Shown: positions 29,952 to 41,398 of the stretch, one piece after another
Position numbering within the stretch: the first letter of the stretch is position 1
Layout: each line of letters opens with the position of its first letter
From: Shewanella mesophila
GTDB lineage: Bacteria; Pseudomonadota; Gammaproteobacteria; Enterobacterales; Shewanellaceae
Direction: 5' to 3'
NCBI RefSeq assembly: GCF_019457515.1
Contig: NZ_CP080421.1
Span: 1,674,001 to 1,738,000 of the forward strand
DNA: 64,000 bases
The notes under the pieces: model-generated
Told to the model about the DNA's origin: nothing
Seen by the model: only the letters and a program-made list of their open reading frames with translations
Database searches by the model: none
Program-made: the position numbers and the translations under genes

Positions 29952-32900
29952 ATGAGACTCAAACAGATAAAACTTGCTGGATTTAAGTCGTTTGTCGATG
30001 TTACTAAAATCCCTTTTAATCAACCATTAACCGCCATTATTGGTCCAAACGGCTGTGGTAAATCCAATGTGATTGATGCCGTGCGTTGGGTGCTTGGTGA
30101 AAGCTCAGCCAAAAACCTCCGTGGTGATTCGATGGCCGATGTTATTTTTAATGGCTCATCGGCCCGCAGACCCGTGTCAGTTGCCAGTGTTGAGCTCTCT
30201 TTCGACAACCAAGATGGTCGGTTAGCCGGGCAATACGCTAGCTATCAAGAGATCGCGGTTAAGCGTCAAGTGAGTCGCGATGGTGATTCCTCCTATTTTC
30301 TCAACGGCCAGAAATGTCGCCGTAAAGATATTACCGATCTGTTTATGGGCACAGGTCTTGGTCCTCGTAGTTATGCGATTATCGAGCAGGGGACGATTTC
30401 TCGTCTGATCGAATCTAAACCCCAGGAGCTGAGGGTCTTTATCGAGGAGGCGGCTGGCATCTCTCGCTACAAGGAGCGCCGCCGAGAAACCGAAAACCGC
30501 ATTCGCCATACCCGAGAAAACCTCGAGCGTTTAGGTGATATTCGCCAAGAGCTAGGACGACAAATCGATAAGCTTGCCGAGCAGGCGCAGGCGGCCAAAC
30601 AGTATCGAGAATTAAAGCAGACTGAACGTCGTCAGGACGCTGAGCTCAATGTGTCTCGCTTGCTTGAGTTACAGGGACAATTAGAGAAGCTCAGTGGAGA
30701 AATTGCCGCACAAGAACTGAAAAAAAGTGAACTCGATGCAGCCAATCAATCACTGCAAGTCGAGGCCACTCAGCTTAAGCTTAAACTCGATGAACTCGAT
30801 CAAGAAGAACATAGCCAAGTCGAAGCGTTTTATATCAATGCCACTCAAATAGCCAAACTTGAACAGTCGCTAAAACATCGCCAGCAGCAAGATGCCCATT
30901 TAAATGAGCGATTATCGACAACCCAACAAAAGTTGGCGTTAACTCGTGCTCAGTTGCTGGCGCTCGATGTGGGATCAAAAGCACTCGATGAGCGTTATCA
31001 GGATGCAGTGTCTCAGCAGCAAGCGGCCAAGCAAGCTATAGAGATTGTCGACGAGCAGGTTAACGAGGCGCAGTTGAGTCTAGAGCTACAAAGTGAACGC
31101 TTAACTCAGGTGAAACAGGCGCTGCATCAGCATCAATTACAATTTCAAGTTGCCCAGTCTGAACATAAACATTTAACCAGTAATCTTGCTCAAAAATCAC
31201 ATCAGAAATCGGCATTACAGAGCCAAATGAGTAAATTTAGCGCTGTTGATGGCGAGACAACACTGCAATTGCAACAGATCCAATGGGATAACTTAATCGC
31301 GCAAAGTGAGCAGTTAACACTCAGTAATCAGCAGAAGAGTCAGCAACTCAATAGTTTAGAGCAACAAGATAAGCGCTTGCAGCAGCAAATTGATGCCCTA
31401 TCGCAATCGCTAGCGGAAGAGCGGGGGCGCTTTAATATTGTGGAGCGACTACTCCCCCATATGGAGGAGACTGATAGCCGAGCATTATGGCAAATGCTCG
31501 AGGTTGAGCCCGGCTGGGAAGTTGCGGTTGACTTGGCGCTCGATGGTGTCTTGACGCAAAAGGTGGATGTCGACGAGTCACAAGTTGGCTTCACCCCATA
31601 TACCACTAAGCAGTGGCAAGGAGTACGTGCTCCAGTTAACTTAGCGCCTTGGCTTGAGCATCTGCGCTGGGCGACCGATCTCCCCAGTGCTAAGACAATG
31701 TTAGCAAACATAGCGCCTTATGAGCGCATCGTTACTGCCGATGGCTATCTGCTTGGTCACGGTTTTTTATTGCAAAAGAGCGAGCAAAGTAGTGCATTAG
31801 TCCAGCTAAAAATGGAAAAAGAGGCCTTAGTCGCCAGTATTGCTAATAGCGAGGAGAGTCTTGGGCTTTTACGTGAACAATCCCAGCTTATTGCTCAGCA
31901 GCTCATCGAATGCCGCAGCTTAAGTCAGCAAGGTGCCACTCAGCTACAAGGCACTCAGCTAGAGCTTGAGCGCATTAGGACACAAGTTGATGCGACCAAA
32001 GAACGTATTAGCCATGCGCAAGAGCAACAAGGGCATATCAAGGAGCAACTAGAGGCGCTGGCCGAAAGTGCGTTGATTGATGAACAGAGATTGCAGAGCA
32101 TTGGGGAGCGTTTAGCCGAAGATCAACAACAAGCTCATGAGCTGCAAAAGCAAACGGAAACGGCATCAGTTAATTACAACGAAAGTAGTGCATTAACCAA
32201 GCGACTTAGATCCCAGCGTGATGATAGAGTGGCCGAGCTTAATAAGCATCAAACTTTGCTTCAGTCGCTTAATACAGAGATAGCCCTTAACCAGCAGCAA
32301 TCGGGTCAATATCAACAGCGAATCCAAGAGTTAACCGCGAGTCTAGAGGCGCTTGGGCAGCAACTCGACGGCAGTCATCAAGCCGATGACGAATCATCAT
32401 CTCAGATGCAGCAGCAATTGACCTCCGCGCTCAATATGCAGCAGCAAAAGCAGCAATCACTCGACAAATTACGCGCACGACAAGCCGAGTTGCAAACTCA
32501 ACTAGATCAAATAGTATCGAAACAAAAACAACAGCTTGCAAAGATAGAACACTTGATTCAAGCTATTAGTGCATTGTCCTTACGTCGTGAGGGGATTAAA
32601 GGTCAGGCCGATAGCCAACATGCATTATTGGTTGAGCATGAAATTGATGTGCAAAGTGTTAAGAGTGAGTTAGATCCAAGTTTGTCCTTAGGTTCGAGGC
32701 AGAAAGCATTAGAGCGCACTCGTTCACGCATCGAACACTTAGGTGCGATTAATTTAGCGGCGATCGAAGAGTTTGAGCAGCAGAGCGAACGTAAGCACTA
32801 TCTCGATAGCCAAGATGCCGATTTGACCAAGGCGCTAAATAGCTTAGAAGAAGCGATTCGCAAGATAGATAAAGAGACCAAAACCCGTTTTAAAGAGACC

Positions 32901-33356
32901 TTCGATAAGGTTAACCAAGACTTAGGCGTGCTGTTTCCCAAAGTCTTTGGCGGGGGGAGTGCGCATTTGGCGTTGACCGATGATGATCTGCTCGAGACAG
33001 GCGTGACCATCATGGCCAGACCGCCAGGTAAAAAGAATAGTACGATCCACCTGCTTTCGGGTGGAGAAAAAGCATTAACCGCTTTATCATTGGTTTTTGC
33101 TATTTTTAGACTCAATCCAGCACCTTTTTGTATGCTTGATGAGGTCGATGCACCGCTTGACGATGCCAATGTGGATAGATTTTGCCGCTTGGTAAAAGAG
33201 ATGTCTCAAAGTGTGCAATTTGTTTATATTAGTCACAATAAGATCACCATGGAATTGGCTGATCAACTGATTGGTGTCACTATGCATGAACCTGGGGTTT
33301 CGCGTATAGTGGCCGTAGATATTGATGAGGCGGTGGCGTTAGCCGACGCAGGATAA
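29952..33356 (+). CDS. smc: chromosome segregation protein SMC
   Basis: ATPase of the Smc-ScpAB condensin complex that compacts and separates chromosomes. The protein (1134 residues from ATG at 29952; a GTG frame extension upstream is less likely) starts MRLKQIKLAGFKSFVD and has Walker A GPNGCGKSN near residue 32. Two long Gln- and Glu-rich coiled coils flank a hinge at about residues 500-620 (WEVAVDLALDGVL). The C-terminal head carries the signature HLLSGGEKALTALSL and Walker B PFCMLDEVDAPLDDAN. It opens the cluster smc-zipA-ligA, as in Pseudomonas. Its presence agrees with a lineage without MukBEF. Confidence 0.95.
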   Translation: MRLKQIKLAGFKSFVDVTKIPFNQPLTAIIGPNGCGKSNVIDAVRWVLGESSAKNLRGDSMADVIFNGSSARRPVSVASVELSFDNQDGRLAGQYASYQEIAVKRQVSRDGDSSYFLNGQKCRRKDITDLFMGTGLGPRSYAIIEQGTISRLIESKPQELRVFIEEAAGISRYKERRRETENRIRHTRENLERLGDIRQELGRQIDKLAEQAQAAKQYRELKQTERRQDAELNVSRLLELQGQLEKLSGEIAAQELKKSELDAANQSLQVEATQLKLKLDELDQEEHSQVEAFYINATQIAKLEQSLKHRQQQDAHLNERLSTTQQKLALTRAQLLALDVGSKALDERYQDAVSQQQAAKQAIEIVDEQVNEAQLSLELQSERLTQVKQALHQHQLQFQVAQSEHKHLTSNLAQKSHQKSALQSQMSKFSAVDGETTLQLQQIQWDNLIAQSEQLTLSNQQKSQQLNSLEQQDKRLQQQIDALSQSLAEERGRFNIVERLLPHMEETDSRALWQMLEVEPGWEVAVDLALDGVLTQKVDVDESQVGFTPYTTKQWQGVRAPVNLAPWLEHLRWATDLPSAKTMLANIAPYERIVTADGYLLGHGFLLQKSEQSSALVQLKMEKEALVASIANSEESLGLLREQSQLIAQQLIECRSLSQQGATQLQGTQLELERIRTQVDATKERISHAQEQQGHIKEQLEALAESALIDEQRLQSIGERLAEDQQQAHELQKQTETASVNYNESSALTKRLRSQRDDRVAELNKHQTLLQSLNTEIALNQQQSGQYQQRIQELTASLEALGQQLDGSHQADDESSSQMQQQLTSALNMQQQKQQSLDKLRARQAELQTQLDQIVSKQKQQLAKIEHLIQAISALSLRREGIKGQADSQHALLVEHEIDVQSVKSELDPSLSLGSRQKALERTRSRIEHLGAINLAAIEEFEQQSERKHYLDSQDADLTKALNSLEEAIRKIDKETKTRFKETFDKVNQDLGVLFPKVFGGGSAHLALTDDDLLETGVTIMARPPGKKNSTIHLLSGGEKALTALSLVFAIFRLNPAPFCMLDEVDAPLDDANVDRFCRLVKEMSQSVQFVYISHNKITMELADQLIGVTMHEPGVSRIVAVDIDEAVALADAG

Positions 33357-33379
33357 TTATGGGAAAAGCAGGATAATCA

Positions 33380-34402
33380 ATGGAAAATTTGCAACTGGTA
33401 TTGTTCGTGTTAGGAGCGATAGCCATTATCGCGGTACTTGTGCATGGTTTTTGGTCCATTAGAAGGCAGCAGCCTAAGCCGCTAAAAGAAACGCCGATGG
33501 CTGGACTCTATAAAGAGCAAAATAGAGATCGTGATGGCTTCGACGCTGACGGTATCGGTGCCGTTCGAGTGCGTAAGCTTAATACTGAAGAGCTTGACTC
33601 TTCGACTGAGATTGCGCCAGAGCAAGCTGATCAAAGTATGTCGGCTGTGACGCCCTCATCTGCCAATTTTGCTGGCGAACGTCAGTTCTCTTTATCAGAT
33701 GAACCTAAGCAGAAAGCCCCCCGTCAACGCCAAGAGCCTACACTCTCTGGGAGTGCCAATGACGAACTAGAACAGATGGAGTTAGGTTTAGGTCAAGCAC
33801 CTGCTCAGCCTTCGCTGTTTGAAGATCCTGTTTGTTCGCGTAAACCAGAGAAGGTGAAACCAAAGCCTGCTCCTCAAGAAGCCGCCAAGCCAGCGCCAGA
33901 TGTGGTGGAAGCTCAAATCGCACAGGCTGAAGCCGAGCTGAGTGTCGAGCCACAACCTGAGATTGAAGAGGTTAAAGAGCAGCCTTTGGGCGACCCACAA
34001 GATGTATTAGTATTGCATGTGGTAGCAGAAGAGGGCGGTGAATTAAACGGTGCTGAGCTGTTGCCGAGTCTACTGACGTTACACTTTAAGTTTGGCGACA
34101 TGGATATATTTCATCGTCATGAAGACAACGCAGGAACGGGTAAGGTTCTGTTCTCATTAGCTAACATGGTTAAGCCTGGGGTGTTTAATCCCGACGAAAT
34201 GGAACAGTTCACCACTCAAGGTATCGTGTTATTTATGACATTACCCTGCTACGGCGATGCGCTAATGAACTTCTCCAATATGCTTAATTCGGCACATCAG
34301 CTTGCCGATGATTTAGGCGGCGTATTACTCGATGGCGCTCGTTCCCCTTGGGATGAGCAGAAAAAGCAGTCTTACCTGCAACGCATCCGCGCCCAAGCAT
34401 AA
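33380..34402 (+). CDS. zipA: cell division protein ZipA
   Basis: Membrane-anchored FtsZ partner of the division ring. The 340-residue protein has an N-out membrane anchor (residues about 4-26, [20 protein letters not shown]), then a charged and Pro/Gln-rich linker up to about 205, and the C-terminal FtsZ-binding domain with [21 protein letters not shown] and [24 protein letters not shown]. Starts 23 bases after smc and precedes ligA; the three form an operon-like block. Confidence 0.95.
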   Translation: MENLQLVLFVLGAIAIIAVLVHGFWSIRRQQPKPLKETPMAGLYKEQNRDRDGFDADGIGAVRVRKLNTEELDSSTEIAPEQADQSMSAVTPSSANFAGERQFSLSDEPKQKAPRQRQEPTLSGSANDELEQMELGLGQAPAQPSLFEDPVCSRKPEKVKPKPAPQEAAKPAPDVVEAQIAQAEAELSVEPQPEIEEVKEQPLGDPQDVLVLHVVAEEGGELNGAELLPSLLTLHFKFGDMDIFHRHEDNAGTGKVLFSLANMVKPGVFNPDEMEQFTTQGIVLFMTLPCYGDALMNFSNMLNSAHQLADDLGGVLLDGARSPWDEQKKQSYLQRIRAQA

Positions 34403-34423
34403 ACTAACTGATTGATATTATTT

Positions 34424-34447
34424 TAGAGGCCGCATCAGCGGCCTCTA
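34424..34447 (+). terminator. hairpin between zipA and ligA
   Basis: Ten-base perfect stem TAGAGGCCGC / GCGGCCTCTA with an ATCA loop, 22 bases after the zipA stop. The T-tract is short (TTGCTT), so it may only attenuate. Confidence 0.6.
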
Positions 34448-34455
34448 TTGCTTAA

Positions 34456-36480
<2,025 letters not shown>

Positions 36481-36510
36481 CGATTAACCATCTGCTTAAG
36501 CAATATAAAG

Positions 36511-36533
36511 CGCCATCTATCGATGGCGTTTTT
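36511..36533 (+). terminator. intrinsic terminator of ligA
   Basis: CGCCATC / GATGGCG stem, TATC loop and a T-rich tail, 30 bases after the ligA stop. A false ATG start of the next frame lies inside this stem. Confidence 0.8.
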
Positions 36534-36612
36534 GTTTATAGGCTCGTTAGATATTGAATTTGGAGGAACTGCCTCCATATTGTTAACAAATAAAATAAAA
36601 AGAGAGCAGGAT

Positions 36613-37098
36613 TTGAATTTTAGTCATATCAATTGGCTTGATGACAATGGATATTTTAAACCCCCACTGATGCTATACGTTATGTTGGCATTTGTTGGTC
36701 GTGGTTGGTGTGTATTTATTGCCTCATTAACCCAAGCCAGTGATAGGGCTGGACTCGTTGCGCTGATTTACCCACAAAAATCTGACTTTCTGCTGTCACT
36801 TGTGGCTGGCTTTGGCGCCTTGGTGTTATATGGATTGGTGATCGCAGAGCGTAAACGGGGGCCTTTATGGCTCAGGCCGCTGTTTAATCAGCTTAAGTGG
36901 TTGTTAACAATGCTGTTATTGATAGACGGTGGATTGTTATTGCAACGCTTGGTGCATAATCACTTTCTGTATACTTGGAGTTTCGGTCTTGATGCGCTGT
37001 TTCTATTTTGGAGCTTTATCTATATCGGTAAATCTAAACATCTCGCTTATTACCTAGGTGATTGGCGAACTGAGCAGCTCGATGATCGGCCTAAATAA
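36613..37098 (+). CDS. DUF2919 (YfeZ-like) inner-membrane protein
   Basis: A protein of about 161 residues with four hydrophobic segments. The frame is open from an ATG at 36523, but that codon is within the ligA terminator stem; a TTG at 36613 with GAGCAGGA just upstream gives the start NFSHINWLDDNGYFKPP, which is the typical DUF2919 N terminus (a short soluble part with xxDxNGxFKPP). The remainder, LYVMLAFVGRGWCVFIASL and YPQKSDFLLSLVAGF, fits the family. Function unknown. Confidence 0.7.
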   Translation: MNFSHINWLDDNGYFKPPLMLYVMLAFVGRGWCVFIASLTQASDRAGLVALIYPQKSDFLLSLVAGFGALVLYGLVIAERKRGPLWLRPLFNQLKWLLTMLLLIDGGLLLQRLVHNHFLYTWSFGLDALFLFWSFIYIGKSKHLAYYLGDWRTEQLDDRPK

Positions 37099-37398
37099 TA
37101 TTGAATGCTAATGATCGAGTCTGGACGTTGTATGTAAAATAATCTTTTGTGATTCGGTGTAATTTTAATGCATAACATATAACCAAATAGTGAAAAGGGC
37201 AGTTCATGCGCCTCAGTAATGACCGTGTAAAATCTGTGCCAAATTCGAAATCTATTGTCAATTTTATGGCAATTTGTACAATTTGAGTTGCTATTGACTA
37301 TAGTTATGTTATTAAAGTTAAGCTGGTTTTCATCTATTATGTTGTTATGTGCCAGTTTGACTCACAATCGATAAATAATCATAAAACGTGGGTTCATA
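37099..37398. other. intergenic region upstream of the HD-GYP gene
   Basis: About 300 bases, AT-rich, with no ORF on either strand that has both start site and protein-like sequence. It should hold the HD-GYP promoter. A hydrophobic-rich T tract near 37325-37345 precedes the start. Nothing more is seen. Confidence 0.5.
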
Positions 37399-38622
37399 AT
37401 GGAGTTACTTCGCGTGGCGAAAGAAAAGCCGATCCAAATACCACTCTCGAAATTGCAAATTGGCCTTACGGTCAAGCTCCCCTTGTCTTGGAAGAACCAT
37501 CCGTTCTTATTAAATCGCATAAAGATTGAAGAGGAAGCACAGATTGAGCTGATTAAAAGCTTAGGTGTGCCCTATGTCATTGTGCTCTCTGGCAATGAAT
37601 TGATCGAAGAGGAAGAGAGCGAAGAAGTTAGCCAAGCTCAAGTGGAAGAGGTGGTTGCTGATCCCGTGACTGAAGCCAAGCTACAAGTGCGTAAATCGCT
37701 GCGATTAAGTCAAAAGCGTTTCATCGACTGTCTTAACGATAGTCGTTCTATGTTTAGTAAAATAGCCAGCGATCCTGAGGGAGCCTATCGAGAAGCGGCG
37801 ACCTTGGTCGAGAACTTACTTGAACATATGTATGAGTTCAAACATCCACATCTCGCGCTTGTTTCTGCGGGGGAGTCAGATAACAGTGTGACTCAACATG
37901 GTATATCGGTGGCGGTGATCTCATTGATGATCGCCAAAGCGATGGAAATGTCAAAGTCAGATATGCGTGATATCGCCTTAGGGTGTCTATTTCACGATAT
38001 TGGCAAACTAAGGGTGCCCGAAAGCATTCGACGTAAGAACACGCCATTAACGCCATCTGAAGCCAATTTTTTAAAGATGCACCCTAATTTTGGTAATGAC
38101 ATGCTGTCTAAGACAGGGTTATTTAATAAGGCCGTGCTCAATATCGTGTTGCATCACCATGAGTTTATCGATGGTTCTGGGTTTCCCGATGGACTCACCG
38201 AGAAGAAAATTCCTATTAGTACTCAGCTAGTGAGCCTAGCCAATGATTATGATGACCAACTTTGGAGCGATGTTAGTCGTTCGCCTCAAGTCGCACTAGG
38301 GTACTTGTTTAAAAACCATGCCGGCAAACATTCAGAGACCTTAATTTCAGTGTTAGTGAAGCTGCTTGGGATCTATCCGCCAGGGACTTTAGTGCAACTT
38401 TCCGATGGCTGCGTCGGTAAAGTGATGATGACCACCTCATCGGTTAAGCAGCCTCAAGTTTGGGCTTGTAATAGTGACGGCGGTGAACCTGGTTTGCGCT
38501 TTCTTATGCAAGAAGAGGTGTTTGTTGAGAGCGTATTAAAAATAGAGGAGCTTAAAGAGGGTGCCTTGAAGGTATTGCAGGTCGATAACGGGATTAGTTT
38601 TTATTTCAGTGGAATGCAATAA
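37399..38622 (+). CDS. HD-GYP domain cyclic-di-GMP phosphodiesterase (DUF3391 N terminus)
   Basis: A 407-residue cytoplasmic protein. The N-terminal 100 residues (IPLSKLQIGLTVKLPLSWKNHPFLLN) are of the DUF3391 kind often joined to HD-GYP domains. The catalytic domain has HD at 199-200 in FHDIGKLRVPESI, then HP in MHPNFG and HHHEFIDGSGFPDGL at about 252-266. The GYP triad itself is GFP here, a conservative change seen in a minority of members. It is predicted to hydrolyse c-di-GMP and so favour motility over biofilm. No membrane segment or receiver domain, so the input is unclear. Monocistronic. Confidence 0.87.
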   Translation: MELLRVAKEKPIQIPLSKLQIGLTVKLPLSWKNHPFLLNRIKIEEEAQIELIKSLGVPYVIVLSGNELIEEEESEEVSQAQVEEVVADPVTEAKLQVRKSLRLSQKRFIDCLNDSRSMFSKIASDPEGAYREAATLVENLLEHMYEFKHPHLALVSAGESDNSVTQHGISVAVISLMIAKAMEMSKSDMRDIALGCLFHDIGKLRVPESIRRKNTPLTPSEANFLKMHPNFGNDMLSKTGLFNKAVLNIVLHHHEFIDGSGFPDGLTEKKIPISTQLVSLANDYDDQLWSDVSRSPQVALGYLFKNHAGKHSETLISVLVKLLGIYPPGTLVQLSDGCVGKVMMTTSSVKQPQVWACNSDGGEPGLRFLMQEEVFVESVLKIEELKEGALKVLQVDNGISFYFSGMQ

Positions 38623-38687
38623 CAGCCTTTTATGAGCGCGCCTATTAAGGTATTTTAGACTGACTATCCGTTTGTAAAGAAACTCCT

Positions 38688-39500
38688 ATGATTCATTCTG
38701 TTGCCCTAGTTGGATGCGGTTGGTTTGGCTTACCTTTAGCACAAGCTTTGGTCGATAGAGGCTTTTCTGTTAGTGGTTCAAAACGAGAAGCAGCACAAGC
38801 CTTAGCACTGAAAGAGCTGGGCATCGATGGATTTGTATTAGATCTCGATGCTCAGCAGCCGCTCGACAGTGACCAATTAGCTAAACTTCACGCCGATGCG
38901 ATAGTTATTAATATTCCCCCTGGACTTCGCCGTGGTGACAATGGCTATCTTGCACGGCTTGAACATCTTCGTACGCTGATGGGCGATCATCTCTATCAGC
39001 GCATTCTCTTTATTAGCACCACAGGCGTCTATCCCGCTAATGGTAAGGTGCAATATGAGGCGGATGCCATCGCGCACAACGATACCAGTGAGATACTGCT
39101 GCAGGCCGAAGCCATGTTTAGAGGCGCTGTTATTGTTCGATTTGCGGGATTGATGGGGCCTAAGCGTCATCCTGGGCGTTTTCTTGCGGGTAAAACGGGC
39201 TTAACTGGCGCAATGCTATCGGTCAACATGACTCATCTTGATGATTGTGTCGGCGGCGTCATGGCTATACTTACCCATAAAGGGCAATTGGCACCTGCTT
39301 ATAATATCTGTTCACCGGATCATCCATGTAAGGCGGCGTTTTATCAGCGCGCAGCGGCAATGTTAGGTTTAGTTGAACCTGAATTTACCTCATCGGGCGA
39401 TGATAGCGAGGATAAAGTGGTCGACGGCTCGCTCATTTGTCAGCAGCTTGGCTATCAATATCGCCATCAGGATCTATTTGAAATGCTCGAGTCTTGTTGA
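38688..39500 (+). CDS. NAD(P)-dependent epimerase/SDR family protein (YeeZ-like)
   Basis: A 270-residue Rossmann protein. The dinucleotide loop VALVGCGWFGLPLAQAL is at residues 4-20, and IVINIPPGLRRGDNGYL and ISTTGVYP occupy the places of the second and third strands of atypical SDR proteins like YeeZ. The catalytic Tyr/Lys pair of classical SDRs is not obvious. Substrate unknown. Follows the HD-GYP gene by 65 bases on the same strand. Confidence 0.75.
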   Translation: MIHSVALVGCGWFGLPLAQALVDRGFSVSGSKREAAQALALKELGIDGFVLDLDAQQPLDSDQLAKLHADAIVINIPPGLRRGDNGYLARLEHLRTLMGDHLYQRILFISTTGVYPANGKVQYEADAIAHNDTSEILLQAEAMFRGAVIVRFAGLMGPKRHPGRFLAGKTGLTGAMLSVNMTHLDDCVGGVMAILTHKGQLAPAYNICSPDHPCKAAFYQRAAAMLGLVEPEFTSSGDDSEDKVVDGSLICQQLGYQYRHQDLFEMLESC

Positions 39501-39565
39501 GCGCGTTTTAGCGGATCGATTGCTAAGCGCTATTTGTTAATATCTATTTTGTAAAAGAGTGAAAT

Positions 39566-40186
39566 ATGAAAAAACTAACCCAAACAATACGGTTTATCAC
39601 ATTGGCATTGACGGCGTTTTTTGCCACTCAATTAGCGGCGCAAACGCAGTTTATTGAAGGACGGGATTACATTAAGGTTGCCGGTATTCCAGAGGCAAAT
39701 AAGCCTGTGGTGCGTGAGTTTTTCTCATACAATTGCCCCCACTGTTATCGCCAAGATGGGTTATTTAGTGCGACGATGGCAAAGCTTGATGCCAGTGTGG
39801 ATTTTGAGCGCACGCCTGTAGGGGCTGGCCGCCCAAGTTGGCAGTTGAGTCAAGAAGCCTATTATCTTGCGCAAAGATTTAAAGTTACCTCTCAGGCGCA
39901 CGGTAATCTGTTTAAGCGTATTCACGAAGGAAAAGGCGCCTTTACTCGCCAAGATGAGTTGATACAGTTTTTTGTTGAGCAAGGTGTTGCTAAAGCAGAA
40001 ATCGATCAGGCGATTGCATCGGCTGATAGCAAGTTAGCCCTATCTAACTATGATACTCAGGCGCAGCTGGCTGGTATTCGCGGCGTGCCTTCACTATTGG
40101 TTAATGGTAAGTATCTGGTGACCTCTAAAACCCATTCTGCCGATGAGTTGTCGGCGCTGCTGAAATATCTTTCCTCACTTGAATAG
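39566..40186 (+). CDS. dsbA: thiol:disulfide interchange protein DsbA
   Basis: Periplasmic oxidase that makes disulfides in secreted proteins. The 206-residue preprotein has a signal peptide of about 25 residues (MKKLTQTIRF...LAAQ). The active site is Cys57-Pro-His-Cys60 in NCPHCYRQ, the standard DsbA motif, and the cis-Pro loop is RGVPSLLVNG. Good SD (AGAGTG region) before ATG. The repeat array begins right after its stop codon. Confidence 0.93.
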   Translation: MKKLTQTIRFITLALTAFFATQLAAQTQFIEGRDYIKVAGIPEANKPVVREFFSYNCPHCYRQDGLFSATMAKLDASVDFERTPVGAGRPSWQLSQEAYYLAQRFKVTSQAHGNLFKRIHEGKGAFTRQDELIQFFVEQGVAKAEIDQAIASADSKLALSNYDTQAQLAGIRGVPSLLVNGKYLVTSKTHSADELSALLKYLSSLE

Positions 40187-41220
40187 TTGATACTTATTGC
40201 CTGTCCGGCGGGTGCAGTGCATGGAAGCACCAATGTCGTGATCACAGGGTCAGTGATGTTCCCTACACCACACTGATATTTCCCATATCCCTATGGGTCA
40301 GATGTGAGGGAACGACGTATGTGCAAGCGCTCTTTTGGCTCGGTGAGTGAAGCGTAGCTTCGTGCTTACGAACGAGAGGCAGGGATTGCCGAACTGGCTT
40401 TTAGATAGGGATATCGTTGTGAGCACTTCCATGTGGGCTCTGCGAAATCATCTGACCTCCAAGGACGGAGGGAATGCCGAAAAATGTCTGGAACATTTTC
40501 GGCCATGATTTCGAAGGCCAAAACCGTGCTTACACCTATCTCTAACGCTTCTTCGATTGGACTTCATTTGATACGACTAATGAGTTAAAGGCTAAGAAGC
40601 TTTTGCCCCAAAGTGTGTAGGCCTTGGAATGAAGGTATGGCATTTTTTGGATTAGCCTTAGTTGCGTTTGGCAGCATCTTATTTGTTAAGTGTATTTGAA
40701 GGTCACACCTTCACTGTTACTAATCGCCTGTCCGGCGAGGAATGTGCAAGCACTCTTTTGGCTCGCTGTGAATATGTCCCTATACGCTCCACGGCGGCAT
40801 CCCTGCCACCAAGGGCCAAAACCGCGCTTACACTAGGTGATTTTATCTCTGCGATTTAGCTTCATTTGGTGTGAGTGGCGAGTAAAAAGCTAACGTGCTT
40901 TTGCCCCAAAGTTTGGTGGCCTTGGAATGAAGGTTTGGCATTTTCTGGATTAGCTTATGTAGCATTTGGCTGGGTGGGAATGGGTTAAGTGAGCTGAAGG
41001 TCGTACCTTCAATGGGAGTTAATTGCCTGCGGCAGGCTCATGTGCAGATACTGCTTCGGGACGCTTTGCGCCATCCTTGGCCGCTTAACGAAAACATCCA
41101 TGTTTTCGATACCCTCAGCTGCATCTACACTAGGTTATTTTCTCTCTTCGATTTAGCTTCATTTGGTATGAGTGGCGAGTAAAAAGCTAAGAAGGTTTTG
41201 CCCCAAAGTGAGTTACGCCT
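40187..41220 (+). repeat. left array of about 298-bp tandem repeats
   Basis: Three diverged copies of one unit are seen. The motif TTTTGCCCCA occurs at 40601, 40899 and 41196 (steps of 298 and 297), each time preceded by the CGATTTAGCTTCATTTG type block about 50 bases before, and in two copies followed by GGCCTTGGAATGAAGG. GCCTGTCCGGCG is at 40199 and 40726, and a variant at 41025. The first unit is longer and carries extra sequence. No coding capacity is apparent. The same unit occurs inverted at 44490-45400. Confidence 0.8.
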
Positions 41221-41274
41221 CCAAATTACACAATCGTACTCAATCAACTTTGATATACAAAAAGTAATAAGAGT

Positions 41275-41294
41275 CAAAAGACAAGACCTGACCC
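41275..41294 (+). repeat. left 20-bp terminal inverted repeat of the cassette
   Basis: CAAAAGACAAGACCTGACCC, exactly complementary to 44382-44401. The right part is followed by a small hairpin CCCGAA-G-TTCGGG. The AAGACCTGACCC core recurs widely in gammaproteobacterial intergenic DNA, often next to REP-type or IS200-like elements (from memory). Confidence 0.8.
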
Positions 41295-41369
41295 CGAAGT
41301 TCGGGAAAAATACTAATTAATAGGGTGTCAATAATATGCTTGCTGATAGGCAAGTGATATACGATAATG

Positions 41370-41385
41370 CTGTTTGTATATACAG
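41370..41385 (+). promoter_or_regulatory. LexA-type SOS box before the sce7726-type gene
   Basis: CTGT-TTGTATAT-ACAG matches the gammaproteobacterial LexA consensus CTGT-N8-ACAG with an AT-rich alternating core. It ends 13 bases before the ATG at 41399, where a repressor would block initiation. Confidence 0.65.
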
Positions 41386-41398
41386 TTAAGTGGCATAG

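Noticed and set aside
36523..36612. Upstream ATG extension of the DUF2919 gene
   Set aside because: The ATG lies inside the ligA terminator stem and the added 30 residues do not fit the family; TTG at 36613 has an SD.
40662..40859. 65-codon frame in the left repeat array
   Set aside because: Made of the repeat unit; the phase is not kept in the other copies.
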